From assembly GCA_003152015.1 (NCBI GenBank), contig PLZF01000027.1:1-53411 (forward strand): 53,411 bases of DNA, given 5' to 3'. Origin of the DNA: Acidimicrobiaceae bacterium. Lineage in GTDB: Bacteria; Actinomycetota; Acidimicrobiia; Acidimicrobiales; RAAP-2. Below the pieces are notes generated by a model. It had not been told where the DNA came from. It saw nothing but the letters and a program-made list of their open reading frames with translations, and made no database searches. Below, piece by piece: positions 1 through 8,108 of the stretch. A program made the translations under genes and the position numbers. Every line of letters begins with the position of its first letter. Position 1 is the stretch's first letter.

Positions 1-577
1 TGATCCCCTTGAACGACGGGTAGCGGGGCTCCACGACGCCGGCGGTAACGGTGACCAGGGCCGGAAGCGGGCTCTCGACCTCGTCGTAACCAGCCTCGGT
101 CTGACGCTCGACCTTGAGCGAGCCGCCGTCGATTTCAACCTTCTTGGCGAAGGTGACCGACGGAAGACCCAGGATCTCGGCGATCTGGACCGGAGTCGTA
201 CCGGTATACCCGTCGGTGGACTCGGTGGCGGCCAGGATCAAGTCCGGATCTGCCCGCTTGATGGCCGCGGCCAGCACCTTGGCGGTTCCCAGTGCGTCCG
301 TGCCGGCCAGGCTGTCGTCGCTGATCAAAATGGCCTTGGCGGCTCCCATGGCAAGTGCGGTTCGAAGCCCGGAGGTCTCACCGTTCGGGGCCATGGACAC
401 CAGGGTCACTTCGCCCTCGCCCGCCTTGTCGACCAGCTGTAACGCCATCTCGACCCCGTAGGCGTCGGAGTCATCGAGAATGAGCTTGCCCGCTCGGATC
501 AGGTTGTTCGTCCCCGGATCGAGTGACGGCGGCGCGGCCGGATCGGGGATCTGTTTCACACAGACGACGACGTTCAT
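1..577 (-). CDS. etfB: Electron transfer flavoprotein beta subunit, 3' end off the window
   Basis: EtfB is the small subunit of the ETF heterodimer, which carries electrons from acyl-CoA and other dehydrogenases to the quinone pool. The visible 192 residues begin MNVVVCVKQIPDP, the usual start of the family, and include the alternating beta/alpha pattern with VTLVSMAPNGE and ILAATESTDGYTG, as in EtfB. The C-terminal part runs off the left edge. I chose ATG at 577 because it matches the family N-terminus. No ribosome binding site is visible in front of it. The same frame is open upstream through the glycerophosphodiesterase gene without a stop, so a fused product cannot be excluded. An acyl-CoA dehydrogenase at 29.9-31.1 kb is a possible electron donor. 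Confidence 0.93.
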   Translation of the reverse strand, partial: MNVVVCVKQIPDPAAPPSLDPGTNNLIRAGKLILDDSDAYGVEMALQLVDKAGEGEVTLVSMAPNGETSGLRTALAMGAAKAILISDDSLAGTDALGTAKVLAAAIKRADPDLILAATESTDGYTGTTPVQIAEILGLPSVTFAKKVEIDGGSLKVERQTEAGYDEVESPLPALVTVTAGVVEPRYPSFKGI

Positions 578-1378
578 GGCCGTGCATTGTTGACGAAAAA
601 CGCCTTCCACGACCAATCGATCACGCGATCCCTGGTCAGAAGGTCGTCCTCTCGGTGATCTCGCCCGGGTCGGTCCTTTCACTCTGATGGTGGTCACGGC
701 CAGAGGGACGTCGTCGGTGATGATGGTGTCGACGCCGTAGGTGGCTATGGCCGTCATGGCTTCCGGGTCGTTGACCGTCCAGACGGCCACCGCCAGACCG
801 GCAGCGTGGGTCTCCTCCACCAGGGCCGCGGTTACCAGGGACTGGTGGAGATGCAGAGCCCGAAAGCCCATGTCTTGCGCCATAATCAGGCTTTGGGTCG
901 GATCCGCCCACTCGGCCAACAACAACCCGGTGGCGAGCGCCGGGTCAACGGCCAAGACGGCATCGAGCGACGGGGGCCAGAACGACGAGACGACGACGCC
1001 CTCTCCCAGGTCGGCCTCGGCGATAGCGTTGGCCACCGCCCTGGCGGCCGTCTCGTCAGGGTCGTAGTTCGCCTCGGTGGGGAGGTTCTTCACCTCGACA
1101 TTCACCGTCATGCCCACGCACGCCCCGAAGGCTGCCGCCAGGAGAGGCACGTGGTCGGGTAGTTGGTGCACCTCCAGGTCAACCACCCTCCCGACCCCGG
1201 GGATATTCGGGTCGTGATAGACGGCCAAGGCGCCGTCAGCCGTGAGACGGACGTCGAGTTCGACACCATCAGCCCCCAGTCGCCGAGCACGGGCAAAGGC
1301 TTCCAGGGTGTTCTCGGAAATCCCACCGGATGGATCCGGGCTCCCCCTATGGGCCTGAATGGCCACGTTCACACTCAC
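578..1378 (-). CDS. Glycerophosphodiester phosphodiesterase, open into etfB without a stop
   Basis: Hydrolyses glycerophosphodiesters to glycerol-3-phosphate and an alcohol. The start is GTG at 1378, with a clear Shine-Dalgarno GGAGG six bases upstream. Motifs of the family are present: AHRG (His10), ENTLEAF (22-28), ELDV with Glu40 and Asp42, VYHD with His55, VEVKN, and a C-terminal GVDTIITDD where the barrel normally closes, near residue 215. After that come about 45 Arg-rich residues that look non-conserved, and the frame then enters EtfB at its natural Met. No in-frame stop exists between 1378 and 1, so the 3' boundary given here is only the etfB start. A lost stop by a sequence error, or a true fusion, are both possible. 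Confidence 0.85.
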
Positions 1379-1446
1379 ATTGATCCTCCGAGTGCCCTCA
1401 GGCGTGAAAACTGCCAAAAATGTGACGCTCATCCCGGCAAAATTGC

Positions 1447-1475
1447 TTGCAACCATGCATTGCGGTGGTTACTCT
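1447..1475 (+). promoter_or_regulatory. Predicted whiB1 promoter
   Basis: A -35 box TTGCAA (1447-1452) and a -10 box TACTCT (1470-1475) are separated by exactly 17 bases. Transcription would start near 1482, leaving a leader of about 90 bases before the whiB1 GTG. The box sequences fit an actinobacterial housekeeping sigma factor. The GDPD gene starts in the other direction at 1378, so this 193-base gap serves divergent genes. Confidence 0.55.
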
Positions 1476-1519
1476 AGAGGGGAACCCCGAATGGCCGGCG
1501 ACTTTTAGGCGCTGAGCTA

Positions 1520-1535
1520 TGTGAAACGGATCACA
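1520..1535. promoter_or_regulatory. Perfect CRP-type site TGTGA-N6-TCACA
   Basis: TGTGA (1520-1524), AACGGA, TCACA (1531-1535) matches the classical cAMP receptor protein consensus in all ten fixed positions. It lies between the predicted whiB1 -10 box and the whiB1 start codon, about 45 bases downstream of the likely transcription start, so binding there could block elongation or serve a second, more proximal promoter. CRP control of whiB1 is established in Mycobacterium tuberculosis. That it operates here is inference. Confidence 0.6.
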
Positions 1536-1571
1536 ATGGGGTATCTCGAAATCGGGAGCGGAGGAAGCATC

Positions 1572-1862
1572 GTGGCCCTCGTGTGGAATCGGACTGTCGA
1601 ATGGGACGAGGGGGACTGGCGCGACCTGGCTGCCTGTCGCAGCACGGAACCCGACCTTTTCTTCCCCATCGGCACCACTGGTCCGGCGATCGATCAGATC
1701 GAAGCGGCCAAACGAGTGTGTCGGATCTGCGATGCTCAGGAACCGTGTCTCGACTTCGCCCTGGCTACCAACCAGGAGTCCGGCGTATGGGGTGGCACTT
1801 CTGAAGAGGAGCGACGGAAGCTCCGCAAGGCCTGGCTGGCATCGCGCCGGCGGGCTTCCTGA
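1572..1862 (+). CDS. whiB1: WhiB-family Fe-S transcription factor, WhiB1 type
   Basis: A 96-residue WhiB protein, a [4Fe-4S] regulator that partners the sigma factor; WhiB1 loses DNA-binding repression control when NO attacks its cluster. The four cluster cysteines are Cys22, Cys50, Cys53 and Cys59 (C-x27-C-x2-C-x5-C). The G-V-W-G-G turn follows at about 69-73, and a basic Arg/Lys-rich C-terminus for DNA contact ends the protein. LFFP and SGVWGG contexts resemble mycobacterial WhiB1. The start is GTG at 1572, preceded by GGAGGAA. An upstream in-frame ATG at 1545 or a GTG at 1521 has no comparable site. The neighbour pdtaS, convergent, repeats the Rv3219-Rv3220c order of M. tuberculosis. Confidence 0.93.
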   Translation: MALVWNRTVEWDEGDWRDLAACRSTEPDLFFPIGTTGPAIDQIEAAKRVCRICDAQEPCLDFALATNQESGVWGGTSEEERRKLRKAWLASRRRAS

Positions 1863-1965
1863 GCCTGAACTTTCCCTCCGCCGGGTGACCGGGACCGGTA
1901 CCGGGACGCCGCATCTTTCCGATCCACTGATCCGGTTTCATCGCCTCGATGGCCGATGGGGCGAA

Positions 1966-3519
1966 TTACGAACCGATGCGTTGGGCTTCGTGCACCGGCA
2001 GTTCGATCAACACCTCGGTTCCGGTCGACTCCGAGTCTTTTTCGTTCCGGTCACGCATGACGATGGACCCATCTAACTGGGTCCTGACCAGGTCCCGGAC
2101 GATCGAGAGTCCCAGGCTCATGGTGACGTCGAAATCGAACCCTTCCGGGAGTCCCGAGCCGTCATCGGCCACTTCGACGACCAGTCGGGTATCGTCGGCG
2201 GCCAGGTGAACGGCTATATGACCGACCGGCTTGGGCGTACCTCGGACGGTGCCGGGTCGGTCAGGCCTATCGGCGTCGTCCTTGTCGAACTCGATGAACG
2301 CGTGCTCGACAGCGTTCTGCAATAGCTCGGCCAGAACCACTGCCAACGGAGTGGCGACATCGGCGGGCACCTCCCCCAGTTCCCCGGTCACGCTGAACGT
2401 CACCTTGGCCGATGACACCACCGAGTCTTCGGCCATACGGATCAACGCGGTGACGATTTCGTCGAACGGCACCTGGTCTCTCGGCTCGCGGGACAGGATC
2501 TCGTGGACGATGGCGATCGACTGGACCCGCCGTTCCGCTTCAAAGAGCGCTACCCGACCGACGCCGGGCGGCAGTCGACGAGCCTGCAGGCGGAGGAGGG
2601 CGGAGATGGTCTGCAGATTGTTCTTGACCCGATGATGAACTTCGCGGATGGCCGCATCCTTGGAAAGCAGCAAACGGTCGAGCCGGCGGACGTCGGTCAC
2701 GTCACGCAGGAGAACCAGACAGCCGGTGACGTCGCCATGGTCCAACAGCGGGATGCAGTGCAACAAGACGATGACGTCAGGGCGGCGTTCCACCTCTTCG
2801 ACCACCGGCAATGCAGAGGCTAGGGCCCATTCAATGGCCGACTCCTCCAACCCCAGGTCATAGAGGCGGCGACCTTCGAGTTGGGAATACATCCCCATGC
2901 GATGCAACGCGTTGGTGGCGTTGGGCGAGGCATAACGCACCCGGCCCTCTTCGTCGACCAGCACAATGCCGTCACCCACCCGTGGAGCCTCTTCAGTAGC
3001 GACCTCTTCGCTGGGGAACGGAAACGTCGACTCCGACAACATCACAGCAAACCGGTCGAAGACATCGCGATAGGTGCGTTCGAGATGGCCGGGACGACGG
3101 CCGGCGCCGGCCACCAGCCTGGCCAATACCGCCACCAGGATTCCCTCGCACCGGACGGGAATGCAATGGAGACGAACTGGCTCCTCGTCAGGCTCCATCT
3201 GCATCTCGCCTCGCGCCACATCGCCTGATTGCCAGGAAGCTGTGACCACCGGCCAGTCGGCGGCGTTGACAGACTGACCCACCAGGTCGTGCTGCACCAC
3301 AGTGGCGCTGTTGGACGGGCGCATTTGGCCCAGAATGACCAGTACCTGCTCTGTCGTCCGAAGCTGATGGGGAGGGGACGCCATCGGCGCCATCAGCACC
3401 AGGTCGGAGAAGGACAGATCGGCCAGGATCCCCCATGTCCCCATCAGTCTCTGGATGTGCGCCAGCTGCACGTCATTGAGATCAGTGCGCTCTAGCGCCA
3501 GCTCAGCTGGGGTGGCCAC
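1966..3519 (-). CDS. pdtaS: Sensor histidine kinase, PdtaS type
   Basis: A cytosolic two-component kinase of 517 residues with no membrane segment. The order is an N-terminal GAF-like domain (about 1-150), a PAS domain (about 160-270, with DGIVLVDEEGRVRYASPNA), a HisKA_2 dimerisation helix with the phospho-accepting His near 293 in EVHHRVKNNLQT, and a HATPase_c domain with LLQNAVEHAF and DDGSGLPEGF. This layout is that of PdtaS, whose partner PdtaR is an RNA-binding antiterminator; no pdtaR is in the window. The GTG start lies two bases after the PHP gene stop, so the two are translated from one mRNA. Adjacency to whiB1 matches M. tuberculosis. Confidence 0.9.
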   Translation of the reverse strand: MATPAELALERTDLNDVQLAHIQRLMGTWGILADLSFSDLVLMAPMASPPHQLRTTEQVLVILGQMRPSNSATVVQHDLVGQSVNAADWPVVTASWQSGDVARGEMQMEPDEEPVRLHCIPVRCEGILVAVLARLVAGAGRRPGHLERTYRDVFDRFAVMLSESTFPFPSEEVATEEAPRVGDGIVLVDEEGRVRYASPNATNALHRMGMYSQLEGRRLYDLGLEESAIEWALASALPVVEEVERRPDVIVLLHCIPLLDHGDVTGCLVLLRDVTDVRRLDRLLLSKDAAIREVHHRVKNNLQTISALLRLQARRLPPGVGRVALFEAERRVQSIAIVHEILSREPRDQVPFDEIVTALIRMAEDSVVSSAKVTFSVTGELGEVPADVATPLAVVLAELLQNAVEHAFIEFDKDDADRPDRPGTVRGTPKPVGHIAVHLAADDTRLVVEVADDGSGLPEGFDFDVTMSLGLSIVRDLVRTQLDGSIVMRDRNEKDSESTGTEVLIELPVHEAQRIGS

Positions 3520-3521
3520 GG

Positions 3522-4430
3522 TCAGGCTCCCGGGTCCAGAGACGTCAACTCAGCGCCCAGTGGCGAAATCGGCACCCTATGAGGTCGGCGGTCCCGAAAG
3601 CCCTGCAACTCGGTCACTCCGGCCGCCAACAGCAGCCCTCGCAAGTCCTCGGCCCGGTCGGCCACGTCGGGAAGAGAGTGGGCGTCGGAGGCAGTGGTCA
3701 ACGGGACTCCCTGCGCAATAAAGCGCCGCATAAGTGGGGGTGCCGGGTACTCCTCGCCAAACGGTTTGCGCCAACCGGCCGACGACACCTCGGCGCCCAT
3801 CCCCGAAACCACCGCCGCCTCTGCCATCCGATCGTAGAACTCGTCGGGCACCGCTGGGACCCTCCCGGCGATCTTTACCAGGTCAGGATGGGCGAATACG
3901 TCACATACCCCTGAGGCTCCCAACTCCTCCATGGCCCGGGTGTACTCGTCCCATACTGCATCGATGTCGCGAACCTCCCATTCGGCCATCACCGACGGAT
4001 CGTTCAGGACGTCGAATCTCCAGGTACCCAACCAGTGCACCGAACCGAGTAGGACATCAAAGGGGTAGTCACGCAGTAAACCGGCTACCTCGTCCATCCG
4101 ACCTTGGTAGTAGTCGACCTCGAGACCGAGGACGACAGGGAACCCCTCTGCCTTCACCGCTTGGACGACTTCGACATAACTATCCAGGTCCACCCGGGCG
4201 TGGTGGTCCCAGTAAGCCTCCATTCCTGGACGAAGCGCTTCCCCGGGGAGGTCGTCCCAGAAACCACCGAGCAGATCTTTGGCTTGGGTGAATCGGAACA
4301 GGTGCTCGGTCAGGGCAATTTCGGTGATGCCGTGGGCCATGGCGTGCTCACAGTAGGCCGCCACCTGTTCGATGGTTGCCTCGGCATCGCTCTGGGCATG
4401 CGGCCACAGATGGAGGTGGTAGTCAAGCAC
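3522..4430 (-). CDS. PHP-domain phosphoesterase, HisJ-like histidinol-phosphatase family
   Basis: A 302-residue metal-dependent phosphoesterase. The N-terminal DYHLHLW carries the first metal-binding His pair of PHP proteins. LTEHLFRF, GLEVDYY, GSVHWLG, FAHPDLVK and TTASDAHS supply the later His, Glu and Asp ligands in the usual order. The family includes L-histidinol-phosphatase HisK/HisJ and phosphoesterases of unknown substrate. No other histidine-biosynthesis gene is nearby, so the substrate is open. Start is GTG 4430, three bases after the O-methyltransferase stop. The gene sits in a tight minus-strand set: O-methyltransferase, PHP, pdtaS. Confidence 0.82.
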   Translation of the reverse strand: MLDYHLHLWPHAQSDAEATIEQVAAYCEHAMAHGITEIALTEHLFRFTQAKDLLGGFWDDLPGEALRPGMEAYWDHHARVDLDSYVEVVQAVKAEGFPVVLGLEVDYYQGRMDEVAGLLRDYPFDVLLGSVHWLGTWRFDVLNDPSVMAEWEVRDIDAVWDEYTRAMEELGASGVCDVFAHPDLVKIAGRVPAVPDEFYDRMAEAAVVSGMGAEVSSAGWRKPFGEEYPAPPLMRRFIAQGVPLTTASDAHSLPDVADRAEDLRGLLLAAGVTELQGFRDRRPHRVPISPLGAELTSLDPGA

Positions 4431-4433
4431 CGA

Positions 4434-5078
4434 TCAGCCCGCACGCCGGATCATCGTCACGCCATCACGCACGGTGGTCTGGACAGCCACCACCCGTGGA
4501 TCGGTGACGACCTTGTCGTTGAATGCCCGCAGCGCCTGAGTGTCCGCCGACGTATCGGTGGAATCGAGGATCCGACCGCTCCAGAGAGTGTTGTCCGCCA
4601 CTATCAACCCCCGCGGGGAAAGCTTGGCCAGGACCGCCTCGTAGTAGGCGAGGTAACCGGATTTGTCGGCGTCTATGAAGACCAGGTCAAACGGGCCGGG
4701 CAACGATGCAATGGTGTCGAGGGCCGGACCCACCATCACATCGATCCGGTCGGCATAAGGGCTGGCGGCAATGTGCCGTTGGGCGATCTCGGCATGCACC
4801 GGATCGATCTCACAGGTCACGATTGATCCTCCCGGTACCAGTCCCGCGGCCATGGCCAGTGCCGAGTAGCCACTGAACGTACCGATTTCGAGAATCGAAA
4901 CGGCCCCGGTCCCGAACACCAAGAGTTCGAGAAAGCGACCCTCTAGGCGCCCGACCATCATTCCTGGAGCCTTCAGGGTGGAGCGTGTCTCGGAGGCGAC
5001 GGCTTCGAGTAGGTCCGGCGGCGCGGTGGTATGGGCTTCGGCATACGCCTCGATGGCCGGATCGACTATGTCGGTCAT
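4434..5078 (-). CDS. Class I SAM-dependent O-methyltransferase, caffeoyl-CoA OMT family
   Basis: A 214-residue methyltransferase that would move a methyl group from SAM to a hydroxyl, probably of a catechol-like compound. It has the SAM motif ILEIGTFSGYSALAMA (about 58-73), the acidic motif CEIDP, VFIDADKSGY with the metal-binding Asp, and ADNTLWSGR, all standard for the cation-dependent family of about 220 residues. I chose ATG 5078 because a TACGAT box ends six bases upstream (5085-5090), which gives a leaderless start; an upstream start at 5126 would add 16 residues that do not look conserved. It heads the operon with the PHP and pdtaS genes. Confidence 0.88.
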   Translation of the reverse strand: MTDIVDPAIEAYAEAHTTAPPDLLEAVASETRSTLKAPGMMVGRLEGRFLELLVFGTGAVSILEIGTFSGYSALAMAAGLVPGGSIVTCEIDPVHAEIAQRHIAASPYADRIDVMVGPALDTIASLPGPFDLVFIDADKSGYLAYYEAVLAKLSPRGLIVADNTLWSGRILDSTDTSADTQALRAFNDKVVTDPRVVAVQTTVRDGVTMIRRAG

Positions 5079-5084
5079 GTATGC

Positions 5085-5090
5085 ATCGTA
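5085..5090 (-). promoter_or_regulatory. -10 box for leaderless O-methyltransferase mRNA
   Basis: TACGAT on the minus strand, six bases before ATG 5078. The TAnnnT form and 6-8 base distance recur in front of many starts in this window. No convincing -35 box was identified. Confidence 0.45.
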
Positions 5091-5127
5091 AAGCAGGCGG
5101 CGTAGGCCGAATTCGCAGCCGTACACT

Positions 5128-5370
5128 TCACGGGAAGAGGGCGAGGATCCGATACTCCCTCCCTATCGAAGTGCCCCCCCGCACGTAAAGGCCCTTCCCT
5201 ACTCTTTGCATCCAACCTCGATCGACCTCGTAGGCCATGGCATCTGCCACTGCCTTCATCGGATACTGAATTGCGATCGTGTAGCCGAGGGTCTGGATGG
5301 CACCGGTCTCTTGTCCGGGTGAGCAGGGACCATTCACACGGAGCACAATTGCGATCGCGGCTCGCCTCAA
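5128..5370 (-). CDS. Doubtful small ORF
   Basis: An 80-codon frame with a TTG start and no ribosome binding site, within the 394-base gap between the O-methyltransferase and the ArsA-like gene. Its C-terminal half, with DRGWMQRVGKGLYVRGG, faintly recalls the RGxYxR turn of AbiEi-type winged-helix antitoxins, but that is weak. No partner gene is present. It may be a remnant or a chance frame. I do not assign a function. Confidence 0.15.
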   Translation of the reverse strand: MRRAAIAIVLRVNGPCSPGQETGAIQTLGYTIAIQYPMKAVADAMAYEVDRGWMQRVGKGLYVRGGTSIGREYRILALFP

Positions 5371-5399
5371 TGGTCTCCCCCGGAGCGGATCCTGCTCAC

Positions 5400-5417
5400 G
5401 TCCCGGATCGCCGGGAC
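5400..5417. terminator. Hairpin downstream of the ArsA-like operon
   Basis: GTCCCGG (5400-5406), loop ATCG, CCGGGAC (5411-5417): a perfect 7-bp GC-rich stem about 55 bases beyond the stop of the ArsA-like gene at 5473 on the minus strand. No T-run follows, so this would be a U-less terminator at best. Confidence 0.35.
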
Positions 5418-5472
5418 CGGCATTCCTGGTGATGGGATGGGGTCAGAAAGGAGGCGGGTCGAGCTGGGGAAG

Positions 5473-6711
5473 TCAGTCCCAGATCTGCTCCCCCAACCTG
5501 ACCAATCCAGCCAGGTCGTAGATATCAGTATCGAAGAACGGCACAGTGGCCAGGACCTCAGGCACGGTGCCCAACTGCGACTTCTCCTCGGCTTCTCGCA
5601 GTGCGACCACCCGGAAGTTCAAGAAGCTATCTGCTACTTCAGTGAGCACCCGCCGGATCTGAGCTACATCGCCGAGCGTGATGTCGGCCGACCCCAGCGT
5701 CGGTGCCAGCGAGGTAGCCAACTCCTCCGCCCGGTCTTTCATCGCTTCGGCCACCGTCGCCGCTGCCGAGCCCTGGAGATAGGCAGGAAGCACTTTGTTC
5801 AACACGATGGCACCGAGGTGGAGATGGCGCGAGGTGAGCTCCTGGGCGAAGAACTCCGCCTCGCGGAGTGGCACGCCCTCAAGGGTGGACACCACCATAA
5901 ATGTTGTCCTCCGGTCAGACAGCAGCCGTTGCACTGCCCCTGCCCGCTCGACGAAGCCGTCATACATCGATTGAAAGAGGACGAAGAATTCGGAGATATC
6001 GGCGAGGAACTGGGTGCCGAGGATGCGGTCGGCGACTTGGTAAAAGGGTTTGGTCGCCACATTTACCAATCGTGACCGATAGGGCACGATCAACCAGCGC
6101 AGCAGTCGTGATGAAAAGAAATCGGCCAATCGCTGTGGGGCATCCAGGAAGTCAAGGGCATTGCGGGTGGGGGGAGTATCGACGACTATCAGGTCATACT
6201 TACCTTCGGAGTGGATCTCGTAGAGCCGCTCCATGGCGATGTAGTCGTGGCTTTGGACGAAACGCCCAGAGATGTTTTTGTAAAGCGGATTGGCCAGTAT
6301 TTCGTCCCTGGTCTGCTGATCCGGGGCGTGCCTACGGATCAGGGCATCCCATGACTCCTTGGTATCCAGCATGGCCGCCCACAGCTCGCCCCGGGGTTTC
6401 AGACCGGCGGACCGGAACGCCTCGTCGGGCACCCGGCTTTCGGTGTTGCCGATTCCCTCGAGACCGAGGGCGTTGGCCAGACGCTTGGCTGGATCAACCG
6501 TCAAAACCAGGACTTTCCCCCCCTGGCGCAGGGCAGCCATTACTCCGGCCGCGGCCGCCGTGGTGGTCTTTCCCACCCCGCCCGGTCCACAGGCGATGAC
6601 TATCTCTTTGGCTGCCAGCAAACCATCGAGGGAACCCGAACCATTTCCCGGAGAGTCCGCGGGTGAGTCCATCCGGCTGCCAGCCCTCTGCGTCGAACGC
6701 CCAGCCGCCAT
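5473..6711 (-). CDS. ArsA/Get3-like ATPase, second of a pair
   Basis: A 412-residue P-loop ATPase of the ArsA/Get3 (SIMIBI) group. The signature P-loop CGPGGVGKTTTAAA lies near 42-55, followed by VLTVDPAKRLANALG (switch I) and LIVVDTPPTRNALDFLD (switch II). Actinobacteria carry such genes in pairs; in M. tuberculosis Rv3679 and Rv3680 form the pair next to whiB4. They resemble the eukaryotic tail-anchored protein targeting factor more than arsenite pumps, and no arsB-like gene is here. The start overlaps the stop of the upstream partner by one base (TGATG), so translation is coupled. The first 25 residues look disordered. Confidence 0.88.
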   Translation of the reverse strand: MAAGRSTQRAGSRMDSPADSPGNGSGSLDGLLAAKEIVIACGPGGVGKTTTAAAAGVMAALRQGGKVLVLTVDPAKRLANALGLEGIGNTESRVPDEAFRSAGLKPRGELWAAMLDTKESWDALIRRHAPDQQTRDEILANPLYKNISGRFVQSHDYIAMERLYEIHSEGKYDLIVVDTPPTRNALDFLDAPQRLADFFSSRLLRWLIVPYRSRLVNVATKPFYQVADRILGTQFLADISEFFVLFQSMYDGFVERAGAVQRLLSDRRTTFMVVSTLEGVPLREAEFFAQELTSRHLHLGAIVLNKVLPAYLQGSAAATVAEAMKDRAEELATSLAPTLGSADITLGDVAQIRRVLTEVADSFLNFRVVALREAEEKSQLGTVPEVLATVPFFDTDIYDLAGLVRLGEQIWD

Positions 6712-7658
6712 CAGTATCCCAACTCCTCGCCCAAGGACGCCGCTACTTGACGAGTGGTCCGTAGGCCGTGTGAGCGGGTGAAAAGGTAAGGAAGATAGAG
6801 AAGGGGCACCGTCGGGTCGATGCCTTCCCGGAGTCGTTCGAGATGGGTGGAGCGGGTGCGCCTCATGGTCACAGCCAACCGGGCAGCCTGGAGCACCGGC
6901 CCGGGGTCACCCCCGACCAACTCGGCAAGGTCTTCTGCTGGGCCGGCGGTGGTCAATGCGTCGAAAACGACTTCCTCCTGCCGACTGAACAGTTCAGGAA
7001 GGACCCGATTCACCACCACTGCCGACAGCCGCACGGTCGTGTCCTGTTTCACTCGGACCGCCAATTCGATCGTCTCATTGACGGGCATCTCTTCGGGTGT
7101 ACAGACGGCAATCAGGCCCGTCTGGGAGGCGTCGGAAAGGATCTCGAGCATCCAGTCGGTCTGGGACCGGATCAAACCCACCTTCACTAGGTCGTTGATG
7201 GCCTGCGGCGCCGCCAACTGCCCGATGATGTGGCCCGATGCCGGTGCGTCGACCACCACCAAATCGTAATTGCGCTCACGGACCTCGAAGCAGAATTTGC
7301 CGACGGTGAGAATCTCCCGGACTCCCGGAGCCGCGGTGGCGACGAAGTCGAACGCCTTGGCCAACGGCCCGATCCGGCCTACCACGGGAATGCGCAAATG
7401 GAGCTTCAGATACTCCCGAAGCGATGCCTCGGTATCCATGGTCATGGCAAAGAGGCCCGGGAGTATCTCTTTTTCGACAAAACCGGTCGGGGGCGCCTCG
7501 TAGAACCCGGAGACATCGCCTTTGGCATCGACTTCGCACACCAGCACCCGTTTCCCCCGCTGCGAGGCCAACAGGGCCAGAGCCGAGGCGACGGTCGTCT
7601 TGCCGACACCACCCTTGCCGGTCACGAAGACCAGTTTCAGATCGAGGAGCGCTGTCAT
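6711..7658 (-). CDS. ArsA/Get3-like ATPase, first of a pair
   Basis: A 315-residue partner of the following ATPase. The P-loop is VTGKGGVGKTTVASALA near residues 11-27, then VCEVDAKGDVSGFY and LVVVDAPASGHIIG. It is the Rv3679-like member. I chose ATG 7658, because the protein then begins just before the P-loop strand, as in the family. An earlier in-frame start at 7766 would overlap the DUF3107 gene by 47 bases. The two ATPases probably act as a heterodimer, an inference from pairing and coupled translation. Confidence 0.88.
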   Translation of the reverse strand: MTALLDLKLVFVTGKGGVGKTTVASALALLASQRGKRVLVCEVDAKGDVSGFYEAPPTGFVEKEILPGLFAMTMDTEASLREYLKLHLRIPVVGRIGPLAKAFDFVATAAPGVREILTVGKFCFEVRERNYDLVVVDAPASGHIIGQLAAPQAINDLVKVGLIRSQTDWMLEILSDASQTGLIAVCTPEEMPVNETIELAVRVKQDTTVRLSAVVVNRVLPELFSRQEEVVFDALTTAGPAEDLAELVGGDPGPVLQAARLAVTMRRTRSTHLERLREGIDPTVPLLYLPYLFTRSHGLRTTRQVAASLGEELGY

Positions 7659-7719
7659 CTCGCCACCGGACCACGGCGAAGCATCACCGGGATGGCTGAA
7701 GGAGTTGAAGGAGTTGGGA

Positions 7720-7956
7720 TCAGGAGACCCCGAAGCCGACCCGACGATCGGAGGCCGGCGCATCAACCTCTATATAGGCGACCTTGCCCGCCGGGACACC
7801 TACCCGGCGCCCTTTGCGATCGGTCAACCAGAGGACAGAGCCCTCCTTGGCCAGTGCGACCTCGACGTCGGCCAGGACCTTGTCGCGGTCAGCATCGTCG
7901 GGCAACTCGATGTCGAGCTCCTTTATGGATTGCACGATCCCGATACGCACGTCCAC
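7720..7956 (-). CDS. DUF3107 protein
   Basis: A 78-residue protein of the actinobacterial DUF3107 family, recognised by the start VDVRIGIVQS, the central LWLTDRKGRRVGVPAGKVAYIEVD and the short length. The function is unknown. GTG 7956 is taken as start because AGGAG sits eight bases before it; an upstream in-frame start at 7974 lacks one. It precedes the ArsA-like pair by 61 bases in the same direction and is probably transcribed with it. Confidence 0.87.
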   Translation of the reverse strand: MDVRIGIVQSIKELDIELPDDADRDKVLADVEVALAKEGSVLWLTDRKGRRVGVPAGKVAYIEVDAPASDRRVGFGVS

Positions 7957-8108
7957 CTGGCACGCTCCTCTCAACAGTTTGCCAGCGGTTCCGCCGACCC
8001 CCCCGACGATACAAGCTCAGCGCAGCGTGGCGTCCCAGTGGCACAGCCATGGGGCACACTGGCACTGTGGAAGGTGAGAGCGAACGCAATCGGCGGTGGG
8101 CGTCCACC

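Noticed and set aside
5128..5370. AbiEi-like antitoxin
   Set aside because: Only a short GLYVR-like segment matches by eye, there is no toxin gene, and the start is a poor TTG.
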